From Desulfomicrobium baculatum DSM 4028 (lineage in GTDB: Bacteria; Desulfobacterota; Desulfovibrionia; Desulfovibrionales; Desulfomicrobiaceae), in assembly GCF_000023225.1 (NCBI RefSeq), contig NC_013173.1:3412501-3476500 (forward strand): DNA of 64,000 nt. Reading direction: 5' to 3'. The translations under genes were made by a program, and so were the position numbers. Shown here piece by piece: positions 9,604-17,370 of the stretch. Numbering within the stretch: the first letter of the stretch is position 1; each line of letters opens with the position of its first letter. The notes under the pieces were generated by a model. The model worked only from the letters and a program-made list of their open reading frames with translations. It searched no databases and was not told the DNA's origin.

Positions 9604-11226
9604 TCACAGCAGCGCTTTGACCCGATCCACCAACGGAGCCAGGGTCGGGCGTTCGATGGCGGAGATGAAGACCGCGTCGGGGTAGACGTAACCAAGGGTC
9701 TGGCGTGTCTCTTCGCTGATGCGGTCGATCTTGTTCAGGGCCAGGATGCGGGGAATGCCGTCAATGGACAGGTCGCGCAGGATGGACTCCACCGCCTGGA
9801 CCTGGGCCTCCATTTCCGGATGGGAGGCGTCGGCCACATGCACCAGCACGTCCGCGCTCTCAAGCTCCTCCAGGGTGGCCATGAAGGCCTCGCGCAGATC
9901 AGCGGGCAGATGGCGGATAAAGCCCACCGTGTCGGTCAGGATGATTTCCCGGTCCTCGGGAAAGCGCAAGCGGCGGCTGGTGGGATCAAGGGTGGCGAAA
10001 AGCTTGTTCTCGGCCAGGACCACGCTCTTGGTCAGGGTGTTCAAAAGCGTGGACTTGCCCGCGTTGGTGTACCCGACCAGGGAGACAATGGGCAGCCCGG
10101 CCTTGTCGCGACGACTGCGCGTGGACTTGCGGTGCTTACGCACGCTGCCGAGCTCAGTCTTGATCTGGGCGATACGCTCGCGGATCTTCCGACGATCCAT
10201 CTCCAGGCGCGACTCGCCCGGACCGCGACCGCCGATGCCGCCGGCCAGACGGCTTAAAGCCCTGCTCTGCCCCACCAGGCGCGGCATCATGTATTTGAGC
10301 TGGGCCATCTCGACCTGCATCTTGCCCTCGCGGGTCTGAGCGTGCTGGGCAAAAATATCGAGAATGAGCTGCGTGCGGTCCAGGACCTTGCGCTCGGTGA
10401 TCTCGCTCAGGTTGCGCTGCTGCGTGGGGGTCAGCTCCTGATCGAAAACCAGGGTCGCGGCATTCTTCTGCAGGGCCAGCACTTCCAGTTCGGCAAGCTT
10501 GCCCCGGCCGAGGATGAGCTTGGGGTTGACCCTGGTCACCCGCTGCACGACCTGCCCCACAACGTCCAGTCCAGCGGTGGCGGCCAGCTCCGCCAGCTCC
10601 GCCAAAGATCGCTCCTGCGCGCTCTTGGACTCCGAAGCCACGCTGACCAGAATGGCCGCGCCCTCGCGGGCCGTGGTAGCCACGCTCTGGCCCGTCCGCG
10701 CAAGTTCGTCTTCCAGGGCCCTGACGCCCGCGCCGAAATCGAAATCCACATCGTCCCAGATCATGGCCGGGTGCACCTGATAGGGCAGCTCATCGGCGTT
10801 GGGCGGCAGGATATGGGCGATCTGGCAGGTTATGGGCGCCCCGTCGGAGGACACCGTCAGCACGCTGACCGCGTCCAGACGCAGAAAGACCATGTCCATG
10901 AGGTCTTCCTGGGTCAGCAGGGACGAATCAAGATGGGTGTGCAGCAGACGCAGGCCGGAAAGGCGGGAATCGGCTTGCCTATGACGTGAAAGCTCGGGGA
11001 TCAGGATGCCATCCTGCTCGCCGACAATGACCATGACCGGCACGCCCTTGCGGTTGATGAGCACGCCGAGCTGTCGGCTGACGCCGCGGCTCAGGATGGC
11101 CAGTTCCCGGGCCTGGTCGGGAGTGCATCCGCCCTGATCGGGGAAGCGCCTGTTGTAGAGTCGGGAAATGGCCGTGATCTGACTGGGCTTGAGGCCTGTC
11201 AGATTGCCGAGAGGTTTGGATGCTAT
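9604..11226 (-). CDS. hflX: Ribosome-associated GTPase HflX
   Basis: HflX-type GTPase. It has the N-terminal HflX domain (LGRGKLAEL, FDQELTPTQQRNL, LDRTQLILDIFAQHA), the coiled-coil linker (GGIGGRGPGESRLEMDRR) and the GTPase domain with G1 GYTNAGKST, G3 DTVG and G4 NKID. HflX splits stalled ribosomes under stress. From the first canonical start (GTG at 11064) the protein is 486 residues, but the frame stays open and homologous-looking upstream (NLTGLKPSQITAISRLYNRR), to an in-frame stop near 11283. No ATG, GTG or TTG lies in that stretch. An ATA at 11226 has GGAG 8 nt upstream and would give 540 residues. I use 11226 as the likely limit. Confidence 0.9.
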   Translation of the reverse strand: MASKPLGNLTGLKPSQITAISRLYNRRFPDQGGCTPDQARELAILSRGVSRQLGVLINRKGVPVMVIVGEQDGILIPELSRHRQADSRLSGLRLLHTHLDSSLLTQEDLMDMVFLRLDAVSVLTVSSDGAPITCQIAHILPPNADELPYQVHPAMIWDDVDFDFGAGVRALEDELARTGQSVATTAREGAAILVSVASESKSAQERSLAELAELAATAGLDVVGQVVQRVTRVNPKLILGRGKLAELEVLALQKNAATLVFDQELTPTQQRNLSEITERKVLDRTQLILDIFAQHAQTREGKMQVEMAQLKYMMPRLVGQSRALSRLAGGIGGRGPGESRLEMDRRKIRERIAQIKTELGSVRKHRKSTRSRRDKAGLPIVSLVGYTNAGKSTLLNTLTKSVVLAENKLFATLDPTSRRLRFPEDREIILTDTVGFIRHLPADLREAFMATLEELESADVLVHVADASHPEMEAQVQAVESILRDLSIDGIPRILALNKIDRISEETRQTLGYVYPDAVFISAIERPTLAPLVDRVKALL

Positions 11227-11260
11227 GGTGTTCTCTCCGTGGCCGGTGTGCGCCGGCCGG

Positions 11261-11280
11261 GCCGCTCCGTCAGGAGCGGC
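11261..11280 (-). other. Hairpin with the IMP cyclohydrolase stop codon in its loop
   Basis: GCCGCTCC and GGAGCGGC form a perfect 8-bp stem around a 4-nt loop. The stop codon of the upstream gene (11270-11272) lies in the loop. No U-tract follows, so this is more likely a processing or stability structure than a terminator before hflX. Confidence 0.5.
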
Positions 11281-11863
11281 TCAGGTACTCGGTGATCATG
11301 CGGTCGTATTCCGAGGTCAGGGCAAAGGTCGCCACGGCCATGCGCTTGCGGAAGGCCAGGGAAAGGCAGCCGCCGTTGTCCTTCATCTCCTGCATGCATT
11401 CGGCATAGTAGGACGGACCCGGAATGACGGCCACGGAATGGAAATTCTTGGCCGAGGCGCGCAGCATGGTCGGCCCGCCGATGTCGATCTGCTCGACGGC
11501 CTGCTTGTCTTCCAGGGTCTGACGCACGGCTTCGGCAAAGTTGTAGAGATTGACGCAGACAAGGTCAAAAGGCGTCAGACGCAGATCTTTCAAGGTCTGC
11601 ATGTGGGTGGAATCGTCCTTGTCCGCCAGGATTCCGGCATGCACGTGCGGGTGCAGGGTCTTGACCCGGCCGCCCAGGATCTCCGGAAAACCGGTCACAT
11701 CGCTGACGGAACGCACCTTCAAACCCGCCTGGACGAGTTTCTTGCGAGTGCCCCCGGTGGAAACCAGCTCCACTCCCTGCTCTTGCAGAAAACGGGCAAA
11801 GTCATCAAGGCCTGATTTATCTGTAACGCTCAGGATGGCCCGGCGAATTGGCAACATGTTCAT
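11270..11863 (-). CDS. purH: IMP cyclohydrolase (stand-alone MGS-domain half of PurH)
   Basis: A 197-residue protein matching only the N-terminal domain of bifunctional PurH: RRAILSVTDKSGLDDFA, ELVSTGGTRKKL, GGRVKTLHPHVHAGIL, VCVNLYNF and IDIGGPTMLRASAKN. It closes FAICAR to IMP, the last step of de novo purine synthesis. Its partner formyltransferase is encoded separately at 5279-6553. The start at 11863 has AGGGGG about 5 nt upstream; an in-frame ATG 6 nt later is an alternative. It is followed by hflX after a short gap. Confidence 0.95.
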   Translation of the reverse strand: MNMLPIRRAILSVTDKSGLDDFARFLQEQGVELVSTGGTRKKLVQAGLKVRSVSDVTGFPEILGGRVKTLHPHVHAGILADKDDSTHMQTLKDLRLTPFDLVCVNLYNFAEAVRQTLEDKQAVEQIDIGGPTMLRASAKNFHSVAVIPGPSYYAECMQEMKDNGGCLSLAFRKRMAVATFALTSEYDRMITEYLSRS

Positions 11864-11931
11864 GGTGTCCCCCTCTCGAAAAGAATGTTCGCCGTGCACT
11901 GCCACCTTTGATCACAATATGCAATAACACA

Positions 11932-11971
11932 GGCAGGCCAGCCCCCGGATTACCGGGGACCGACCTGCCAG
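11932..11971 (-). terminator. Hairpin after the TPR gene, possible terminator
   Basis: Outer arms GGCAGG/CCTGCC and inner arms CCCCGG/CCGGGG (loop ATTA) give a stable two-part stem in the gap between the TPR gene and the IMP cyclohydrolase gene. Read on the minus strand it is followed by TGTGTTATTG, only weakly U-rich, so termination may be partial. Confidence 0.55.
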
Positions 11972-11992
11972 AGGGAGGGGAACGGAACCGTT

Positions 11993-12550
11993 CTAAAGCT
12001 GAGCCAGAAGTTCGGCCGCCGACGCGTTGGCGGGGTCCATCTCCAAAAGCCGATGCAGATGCGCCCTGGCCTCGTCTTTGCGGCCACACGACACAAGGCA
12101 TCCGCTCAAGGCATAGCGGACTTCGCTTTTGCCGGGGTTTAACTCCAGATGCTGTTCCAGGGGGGTGATGGCCTCGGCCGTGCGTCCAAGCACGTGCGCG
12201 ACCTGAACCAGCCCGAAAAGCGCGACGATGTTTTCAGGATTGAGGGAAAGGGCTTTCAGATACAGATCAAAAGCCTTGCCTTCCTGGCCCTGATGGGCGC
12301 TGACCAGGGCTATTCCCGCTATGGACTTGTCCGAAGAGGCGATATTCTCGGCCTTCTGATACATGGCCATGGCCTGGTCCAGGTCCCCACGCTGCACTGC
12401 GATGGTCGCAAGGCCCAGGTATGGATCAGGGTGGACGCCGTTGCTGCTTGCGGCTTTATGGTAATAGCTCTCGGCCTTGTCCAGCTCACCCATGAAAAGA
12501 TAACATTCGCCAAGTTCCTTGTTGATTTCATAATCCAGATGCGAACTCAT
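11993..12550 (-). CDS. Tetratricopeptide repeat protein
   Basis: A 185-residue protein built of about four or five TPR helices pairs (for example ELGECYLFMGELDKAESYYHKA, LATIAVQRGDLDQAMAMYQKA and ARAHLHRLLEMDPANASAAELL). There is no signal peptide, so it is probably a cytoplasmic scaffold. The start was chosen at ATG 12550, preceded by AAGGAGG. It is divergent from the flagellar operon, which may hint at a motility or cell-cycle link, but nothing in the sequence shows a specific partner. Confidence 0.85.
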   Translation of the reverse strand: MSSHLDYEINKELGECYLFMGELDKAESYYHKAASSNGVHPDPYLGLATIAVQRGDLDQAMAMYQKAENIASSDKSIAGIALVSAHQGQEGKAFDLYLKALSLNPENIVALFGLVQVAHVLGRTAEAITPLEQHLELNPGKSEVRYALSGCLVSCGRKDEARAHLHRLLEMDPANASAAELLAQL

Positions 12551-12713
12551 GGTTCCTCCTCCTTGTCGGCAGATCTCGTATGCGTTGACTCTCTGCCAGC
12601 GACTTAGCAACTTTGATGCCACCCTTTGCGCTAGTCAGAAAAACTTTTCCCGGAATATGGCTTTCACACGGCAACATTTTGGTATTAAACATTATATTGC
12701 ATTCTGCTCAATC

Positions 12714-12729
12714 TGGAATGGTCATTGCA
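12714..12729 (+). promoter_or_regulatory. Sigma-54-like promoter upstream of flgB
   Basis: TGGAATGGTCATTGCA has the GG and GC dinucleotides separated by exactly 10 nt, and a perfect TTGCA -12 element; the -24 element is weaker (TGGAAT rather than TGGCAC). It lies about 75 bp upstream of the flgB start. Sigma-54 control of basal body genes is common in this group. Confidence 0.45.
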
Positions 12730-12802
12730 AACCAGACCTCGTCAGCATCCCGGCTCTGCTCTATCCAGAACAAGAAATGCCGGTACGACAAGGGGTTATC
12801 GA

Positions 12803-13213
12803 ATGAAAAGCTTGTTTCCCGATCACATTGATCTGACGGCCAAGGTCATGGATTTTCAGCTCCAGCGTCAAAACATCGTCAGCGCCAACCTGGCAAACAT
12901 CAATACGCCCGGCTACAAGGCGCGCACCCTGGAGTTCGAAAAAGACCTGCAGGCCGCCCTCGGACTCTCCGAATCCGGGGCTGTCGCCCGCACGCATCCA
13001 GACCACTTTCCTCTCGCCTTCGCCGCCGACCAGACCGAGGCCAGCGTCACCAAATCCTTGACGCCACGCGTGGTGCAGGGCGTGGACAACGTGGATCTCG
13101 ACAAGGAAATGGCGGCCATGGCCAAGAACAATCTCCTTTACAATACACTTGCGACGGTGATGCAAAAAAGCTTCACCGGCCTGAAGCAAACCATCGCTGA
13201 CGGAGGCAAATAA
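12803..13213 (+). CDS. flgB: Flagellar basal body rod protein FlgB
   Basis: A 136-residue protein with the rod-protein N-terminal motif NIVSANLANINTPGYKAR and the C-terminal heptad-rich helix (DLDKEMAAMAKNNLLYNTLATVM). It forms the proximal rod of the flagellum in the periplasm and is exported by the flagellar type III system without a cleaved signal peptide. Its stop overlaps the flgC start by one base. The start at 12803 has AAGGGG upstream; longer in-frame starts (12725) would precede the conserved region without reason. It is the first gene of the motility operon. Confidence 0.95.
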   Translation: MKSLFPDHIDLTAKVMDFQLQRQNIVSANLANINTPGYKARTLEFEKDLQAALGLSESGAVARTHPDHFPLAFAADQTEASVTKSLTPRVVQGVDNVDLDKEMAAMAKNNLLYNTLATVMQKSFTGLKQTIADGGK

Positions 13214-13650
13214 TGGACTTCATGACCGCCATCGATGTCGGTGCGTCCGCGCTCAAGGCCGAACGCACCCATTTGAATGTCATTTCCATGAATCTGGCCA
13301 ACGCCAAAACGACCAGAACCGTGGACGGCGGCCCCTATCGCCGCAAAGAAGTCGTTTTCAAGGAGACCGAAGTGCAGAGCCCCTTTTCCAAGGCCATGAA
13401 CTCGGCCCTGGATCAGGACGTCAAAGGGGTGCGGGTCGAATCCGTCCAGAATGACAGACGGCCGCTGAAGCAGGTCTACGAGCCGGGGCATCCGGACGCC
13501 GACGAGGAAGGCTATGTCAGCTACCCGGACATCAACGTGGTGGAAGAGATGACCAACATGCTCTCGGCCATGCGCGCCTACGAGGCCAATGTCTCGACCA
13601 TCACCACGTCCAAAAGCATGTTCTCAAAGGCCCTTGAAATCGGGCGTTAA
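13213..13650 (+). CDS. flgC: Flagellar basal body rod protein FlgC
   Basis: A 145-residue proximal rod protein with the conserved N-terminus (MTAIDVGASALKAERTHLNV) followed by SMNLANAKT, the central YRRKEVVF segment, and the C-terminal motif VVEEMTNMLSAMRAYEANV. It assembles with FlgB and FliE between the MS ring and the distal rod. Start overlaps the flgB stop (TAATG), indicating translational coupling. Confidence 0.96.
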   Translation: MDFMTAIDVGASALKAERTHLNVISMNLANAKTTRTVDGGPYRRKEVVFKETEVQSPFSKAMNSALDQDVKGVRVESVQNDRRPLKQVYEPGHPDADEEGYVSYPDINVVEEMTNMLSAMRAYEANVSTITTSKSMFSKALEIGR

Positions 13651-13706
13651 CCCGGAATGATAATCCGGGTCGGATAAAGAAGCAGTCATAGACAAGGAGG
13701 CATTCC

Positions 13707-14030
13707 ATGGCGGTATCACCTTTGGCCATCAAGGCCTATTCCGCGGCAAGCGAGCTCTTGAGGAACCCCAAGAGCCTTGACGCCAAAAACAACTCCACCA
13801 AGGAAGCAACCCAGTCCTTCGCCGAGACCATCGAAGAGTCCCTGGCCAAGGTCAACGATATGCAGGGCGAAAAATCGCTCATGATCCAGGATTTTGTCTC
13901 GGGCAAAAACCAGAATGTGCATGAGCTCATGATCACCCTGCAAAAAGCCGGACTGGCCATGGATATGACCTCCGCTGTCCGCAACAAGGTCATGCAGGCA
14001 TACCAGGAAATAATGCGCATCCAGTTCTGA
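13707..14030 (+). CDS. fliE: Flagellar hook-basal body complex protein FliE
   Basis: A 107-residue protein with the FliE C-terminal signature: VHELMITLQKAGLAMDMTSA followed by VRNKVMQAYQEIMRIQF. It joins the MS ring (FliF) to the proximal rod and is thought to be the first protein exported. Length and position between flgC and fliF are typical. AAGGAGG precedes the ATG by about 7 nt. Confidence 0.96.
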   Translation: MAVSPLAIKAYSAASELLRNPKSLDAKNNSTKEATQSFAETIEESLAKVNDMQGEKSLMIQDFVSGKNQNVHELMITLQKAGLAMDMTSAVRNKVMQAYQEIMRIQF

Positions 14031-14054
14031 TTCTAATACACGCGAGGATTCACC

Positions 14055-15668
14055 ATGCCCCCCTTTCTGCAAAACACTCTGGCCAAGGCCACGGACTTCT
14101 GGACCGACAAATCCCTGGCCCAGCGTATCCTCCTGGGAGGACTGCTGGTCTCGCTGCTGATCGCTTTCTTCGTCATGATCTTCTGGATGAACAAGGTAGA
14201 CTACAGGGTCCTTTACAGCCAGCTCTATCAGGACGACGCGGCCAGCGTGGTGAGTTACCTGCAAAAGGAAAAAATCCCCTACCAAATCACCGATTCCGGA
14301 GCCACCATCATGGTACCGGGTGACATGGTCTACGAAGCGCGGATCAAACTGGCCGGCGAAGGCTCGCTGCACGGTCAGGGCATCGGCTTCGAGCTCTTCG
14401 ACGAGAACAGCATCGGGCAAACCAACTTCGTGCAAGGCATAAACTATCAGCGCGCGCTCCAGGGCGAACTGTCCCGCACCATCTCCGAGCTGTCCGAGGT
14501 GGAAAGCGCCCGCGTGCATCTGGTGCTGCCCAACAAGAGCCTCTTCGTCGAAGAGCAGGCCCCGCCCTCCGCGGCCATCATGCTCAAGCTCAAGGGCGGG
14601 CGCAGCCTTGGAGCGCAGCAGGTGCAGGCCATCGTCAACCTTGTCTCCACCAGTGTCGAAGGCATGAGCGCCGAACACATCACCCTCGCCGACAGCCGGG
14701 GCAAGATCCTCTATGAGCCCAAAACGGACACGGACATCGCGGGTCTGAGTTCGACCCAGCTTGAATACCAGACCAGCATGCAGCGCAGCCTGGAGCAACG
14801 CATCGAACAGCTCCTGCTGCCCATTGTCGGCCCTGGACGGGTCATCGCCCGGGTCAATGCCGACCTCGACTTCGATCGCACGACTATCCGCAAGGAAATT
14901 TTTGATCCCAAGTCCGCCGTGGTCAGGAGTGAGGTCAAGAACGAAGAGGAAAGCAAGGGCTCAGCCAATGTCGACGGCGGCACGCCCGACCCCAATTACC
15001 AGGGCGAGAACGACCGCACGGCGTCAGGCACTGCGCAGGAAAGCGTCCGCACCTCTTCCACCACGAATTTCGACATCAACAAGGAAGAACAGCAGATCAT
15101 CGCCCAGGTCGGAAGCATCAAGCGTTTAAGCGTTGCCGTTCTCGTCGACGGCAAGTACATTCAGCAACAGGACGGCACGTACGCCTTTGAGCCTCTGAAC
15201 GCCGAGCAGATGGAGCAGATCCGGCAGCTCAGCCAGAGAGCCGTCGGCTTTGACGACGCTCGCGGCGACGCCATCGAGGTCTCCTCGATCTCGTTTGGCG
15301 AGCCTGTCGGAGCCGAACAGGCCCCGCTTCTGGATGTTGCCTCGCGCTATTTCCAGCTGCTGGGCAAGCCGCTCCTCAACACGCTCATCATCCTCCTGTT
15401 CCTGCTCTTTGTGGCCCGCCCCGTCGTGCTGGCCCTGATCCGGCCCAAGGTCGACAAGCCCACGGTGCAGACCGCCGACCAGCTTGGCGCGGCCCAGGAG
15501 CTCATGGCCCTGACCGAAGGTTTGAACGAAGAGGACATGGCGGCCGTGGACGCGGTCAAGCGCATCGAAAACGCCAAGCACCTCGCACAGCAGCTCGTTG
15601 AACAGAACATGGATCAGGCCGTCATGATCATGCGCCAATGGATGACTCAGGGACAGGGAGAAGCATAA
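14055..15668 (+). CDS. fliF: Flagellar MS-ring protein FliF
   Basis: A 537-residue protein with two transmembrane helices (about 28-50 and 445-465) flanking the periplasmic ring-building part. Family landmarks include YQRALQGELSRTISEL, ARVHLVLPNKSLF and IVNLVSTSVEGM. The cytoplasmic C-terminus carries the FliG-binding segment. FliF is the MS-ring platform on which rotor, rod and export gate are built. The stop codon abuts the GTG of fliG. Confidence 0.97.
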   Translation: MPPFLQNTLAKATDFWTDKSLAQRILLGGLLVSLLIAFFVMIFWMNKVDYRVLYSQLYQDDAASVVSYLQKEKIPYQITDSGATIMVPGDMVYEARIKLAGEGSLHGQGIGFELFDENSIGQTNFVQGINYQRALQGELSRTISELSEVESARVHLVLPNKSLFVEEQAPPSAAIMLKLKGGRSLGAQQVQAIVNLVSTSVEGMSAEHITLADSRGKILYEPKTDTDIAGLSSTQLEYQTSMQRSLEQRIEQLLLPIVGPGRVIARVNADLDFDRTTIRKEIFDPKSAVVRSEVKNEEESKGSANVDGGTPDPNYQGENDRTASGTAQESVRTSSTTNFDINKEEQQIIAQVGSIKRLSVAVLVDGKYIQQQDGTYAFEPLNAEQMEQIRQLSQRAVGFDDARGDAIEVSSISFGEPVGAEQAPLLDVASRYFQLLGKPLLNTLIILLFLLFVARPVVLALIRPKVDKPTVQTADQLGAAQELMALTEGLNEEDMAAVDAVKRIENAKHLAQQLVEQNMDQAVMIMRQWMTQGQGEA

Positions 15669-16679
15669 GTGGCTGCACCTACTGGAAAACTGACCGGCCC
15701 GCAGAAGACGGCCATTCTCATTCTTGCCCTTGGCGACGCCTTTGCCTCCGAGGTCTTCAAGAAATTCGAACGCGCCGAGATCACGGCCGTGTCCCGGGCC
15801 ATGGCCAAGCTGGACTCGGTGAGCAAGGAGCAGGCCGAGGATGTCCTGAAGGAATTCAACCAGGCCATGACCATCGGCAAGGAGATGCTCTATGGCGGCC
15901 CCGAACAGGTCCGCAAGATGATCTCCTCCAATCTTGATTCCGACACGGCGCGCTACATCCTGGACGAGCTTGATTTTGATTCCGGGCCCGTGCCTTTCAA
16001 GGAACTCGGCAACGTCAGCCCCAAGATCCTGGCCCAGATCCTGCGCAACGAACATCCCCAGACCCTGGCGTTGATTCTCGGCCATCTTCCGCCGGACAAC
16101 GCAGGAAATCTTCTTCAGAACATGGCCCCAGGCGTACGGGCCGAGGTGCTCATCCGCCTGGCCAAGCTCGAAGCCGTGGCCGAGGAGATGCTGGTCGAGG
16201 TCGACCGGGTCCTGCAGAGCCAGCTCATCGCCATCGGCGGCAAGGAAGGCCGCAAGGTCGGCGGCGTCAATTCCGTGGCGGAAATCCTGAACGCCATCGA
16301 CCGAGCCACGGAAGAAGAGATCATGGCCGACATCGAGGAAGAAAGCGCGCAGTTGGCCGAAGAGATCAAGCAGCTCATGTTCGTCTTCGAGGACATCATC
16401 AAGATCGACGACCGTGGCATCCGCGAAGTCCTCAAAGAAATCAGCAACGAAGACCTGACCATGTCCCTGAAGACGGCCCCCGAGGAGCTGCGCGAGAAGT
16501 TCTTCAAGAACCTGTCCGAGCGCGCAGGCAACATGATCCGCGAGGACCTGGAGATCATGGGACCGGTCAAGCTGTCCGAAGTGGAGGCCGCGCAGCAGAA
16601 CATCGTCAAGCAGGTCAGACGACTGGAGGCCGAAGGCCGCATCGTCATCGCCGGCAGCGGAGGCGAAGTCCTTGTCTGA
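15669..16679 (+). CDS. fliG: Flagellar motor switch protein FliG
   Basis: A 336-residue protein starting with GTG directly after the fliF stop. N-terminal, middle (with EHPQTLALILGHL) and C-terminal FliG domains are all present. The torque helix region includes IIKIDDRGIREVLKEIS with the charged residues that meet the stator, and the C-terminal MIREDLEIMGPVKLSEVE. FliG couples MotA/B force to rotor rotation and helps set direction. The gene overlaps fliH by 8 nt. Confidence 0.97.
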   Translation: MAAPTGKLTGPQKTAILILALGDAFASEVFKKFERAEITAVSRAMAKLDSVSKEQAEDVLKEFNQAMTIGKEMLYGGPEQVRKMISSNLDSDTARYILDELDFDSGPVPFKELGNVSPKILAQILRNEHPQTLALILGHLPPDNAGNLLQNMAPGVRAEVLIRLAKLEAVAEEMLVEVDRVLQSQLIAIGGKEGRKVGGVNSVAEILNAIDRATEEEIMADIEEESAQLAEEIKQLMFVFEDIIKIDDRGIREVLKEISNEDLTMSLKTAPEELREKFFKNLSERAGNMIREDLEIMGPVKLSEVEAAQQNIVKQVRRLEAEGRIVIAGSGGEVLV

Positions 16680-17370
16680 TAACGCGCCACTCTCCTGCAG
16701 GGTCATTTATGGCCTGCACAGCCGCGACGGCGTCGGTCTGAACCGCCCACCCGCCCTGACCTGGAACACGGAGACCGAGGACCACTATATGGAACAGGTA
16801 CGCCAGCGCGCCCAGCAAATGGCCAAGGAAATTCTGGCCCGAGCTCTGGCCGAAGCCGAGCAAATCCGCGCCCGCGCCGAGGCCGAAGGCTTCGCCGCCG
16901 GGCAAAGCAAAGCCAACGCCCTGGCGCAGGCGGAAACCGCGAAAGTCTGCTCCTTCATGGACACGATGCAGGCCGCGCTGGTCACTGAAAAGGAGCGCAT
17001 CTACGCCGAGCACAAACAAAGCCTTTTTCAGATTCTGCGCCTGGCATTTGAAAAAACCCTGGGTGTTATGCTCGACGAACAGCGCGAACAGGTCCTTGGC
17101 ACCCTCTTCGAGGAAGCCGTTTCGCAGCTGCAGACCAGAACCTGCATCACCGTGCATGTCTGCCGCGAGGACCTTGATCTGGCCAAATCCCTGGCCGACC
17201 AGACGCGGGAGAAACACTCCGATCTCCCGGAAATTCGCATCTGCGCCAGTGCTGAACTCGCACCGGGCGGAGTCCGCATCGAAAGCGGCGACGGTCTGGT
17301 GGATAATTCCATTACCGCCCGCTTTGAACAGGTCCGCGCCATTCTCGCTGGATACGTGGAAAACTCATGA
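16672..17370 (+). CDS. fliH: Flagellar export regulator FliH
   Basis: A 232-residue protein that begins, if the TTG at 16672 is used, inside the end of fliG; GGAGGC sits about 8 nt upstream. An ATG at 16789 is the alternative. The centre is a long charged coiled coil (QMAKEILARALAEAEQIRAR and on) and the C-terminus resembles FliH / ATPase b-delta stalk proteins. FliH binds the FliI ATPase and escorts export substrates. Context (between fliG and fliI, overlapping fliI by 4 nt) supports the call more than sequence does, as FliH proteins are poorly conserved. Confidence 0.9.
   Translation: MSDNAPLSCRVIYGLHSRDGVGLNRPPALTWNTETEDHYMEQVRQRAQQMAKEILARALAEAEQIRARAEAEGFAAGQSKANALAQAETAKVCSFMDTMQAALVTEKERIYAEHKQSLFQILRLAFEKTLGVMLDEQREQVLGTLFEEAVSQLQTRTCITVHVCREDLDLAKSLADQTREKHSDLPEIRICASAELAPGGVRIESGDGLVDNSITARFEQVRAILAGYVENS

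Noticed and set aside
10980-10995. Further parS-like half-site in hflX (ACGTGAAAGC)
   Set aside because: Only one half matches and there is no palindromic partner.
13716-14798. 360-residue minus-strand frame over fliE and fliF
   Set aside because: Shadow of two well-supported flagellar genes; no start signal and no recognisable sequence.
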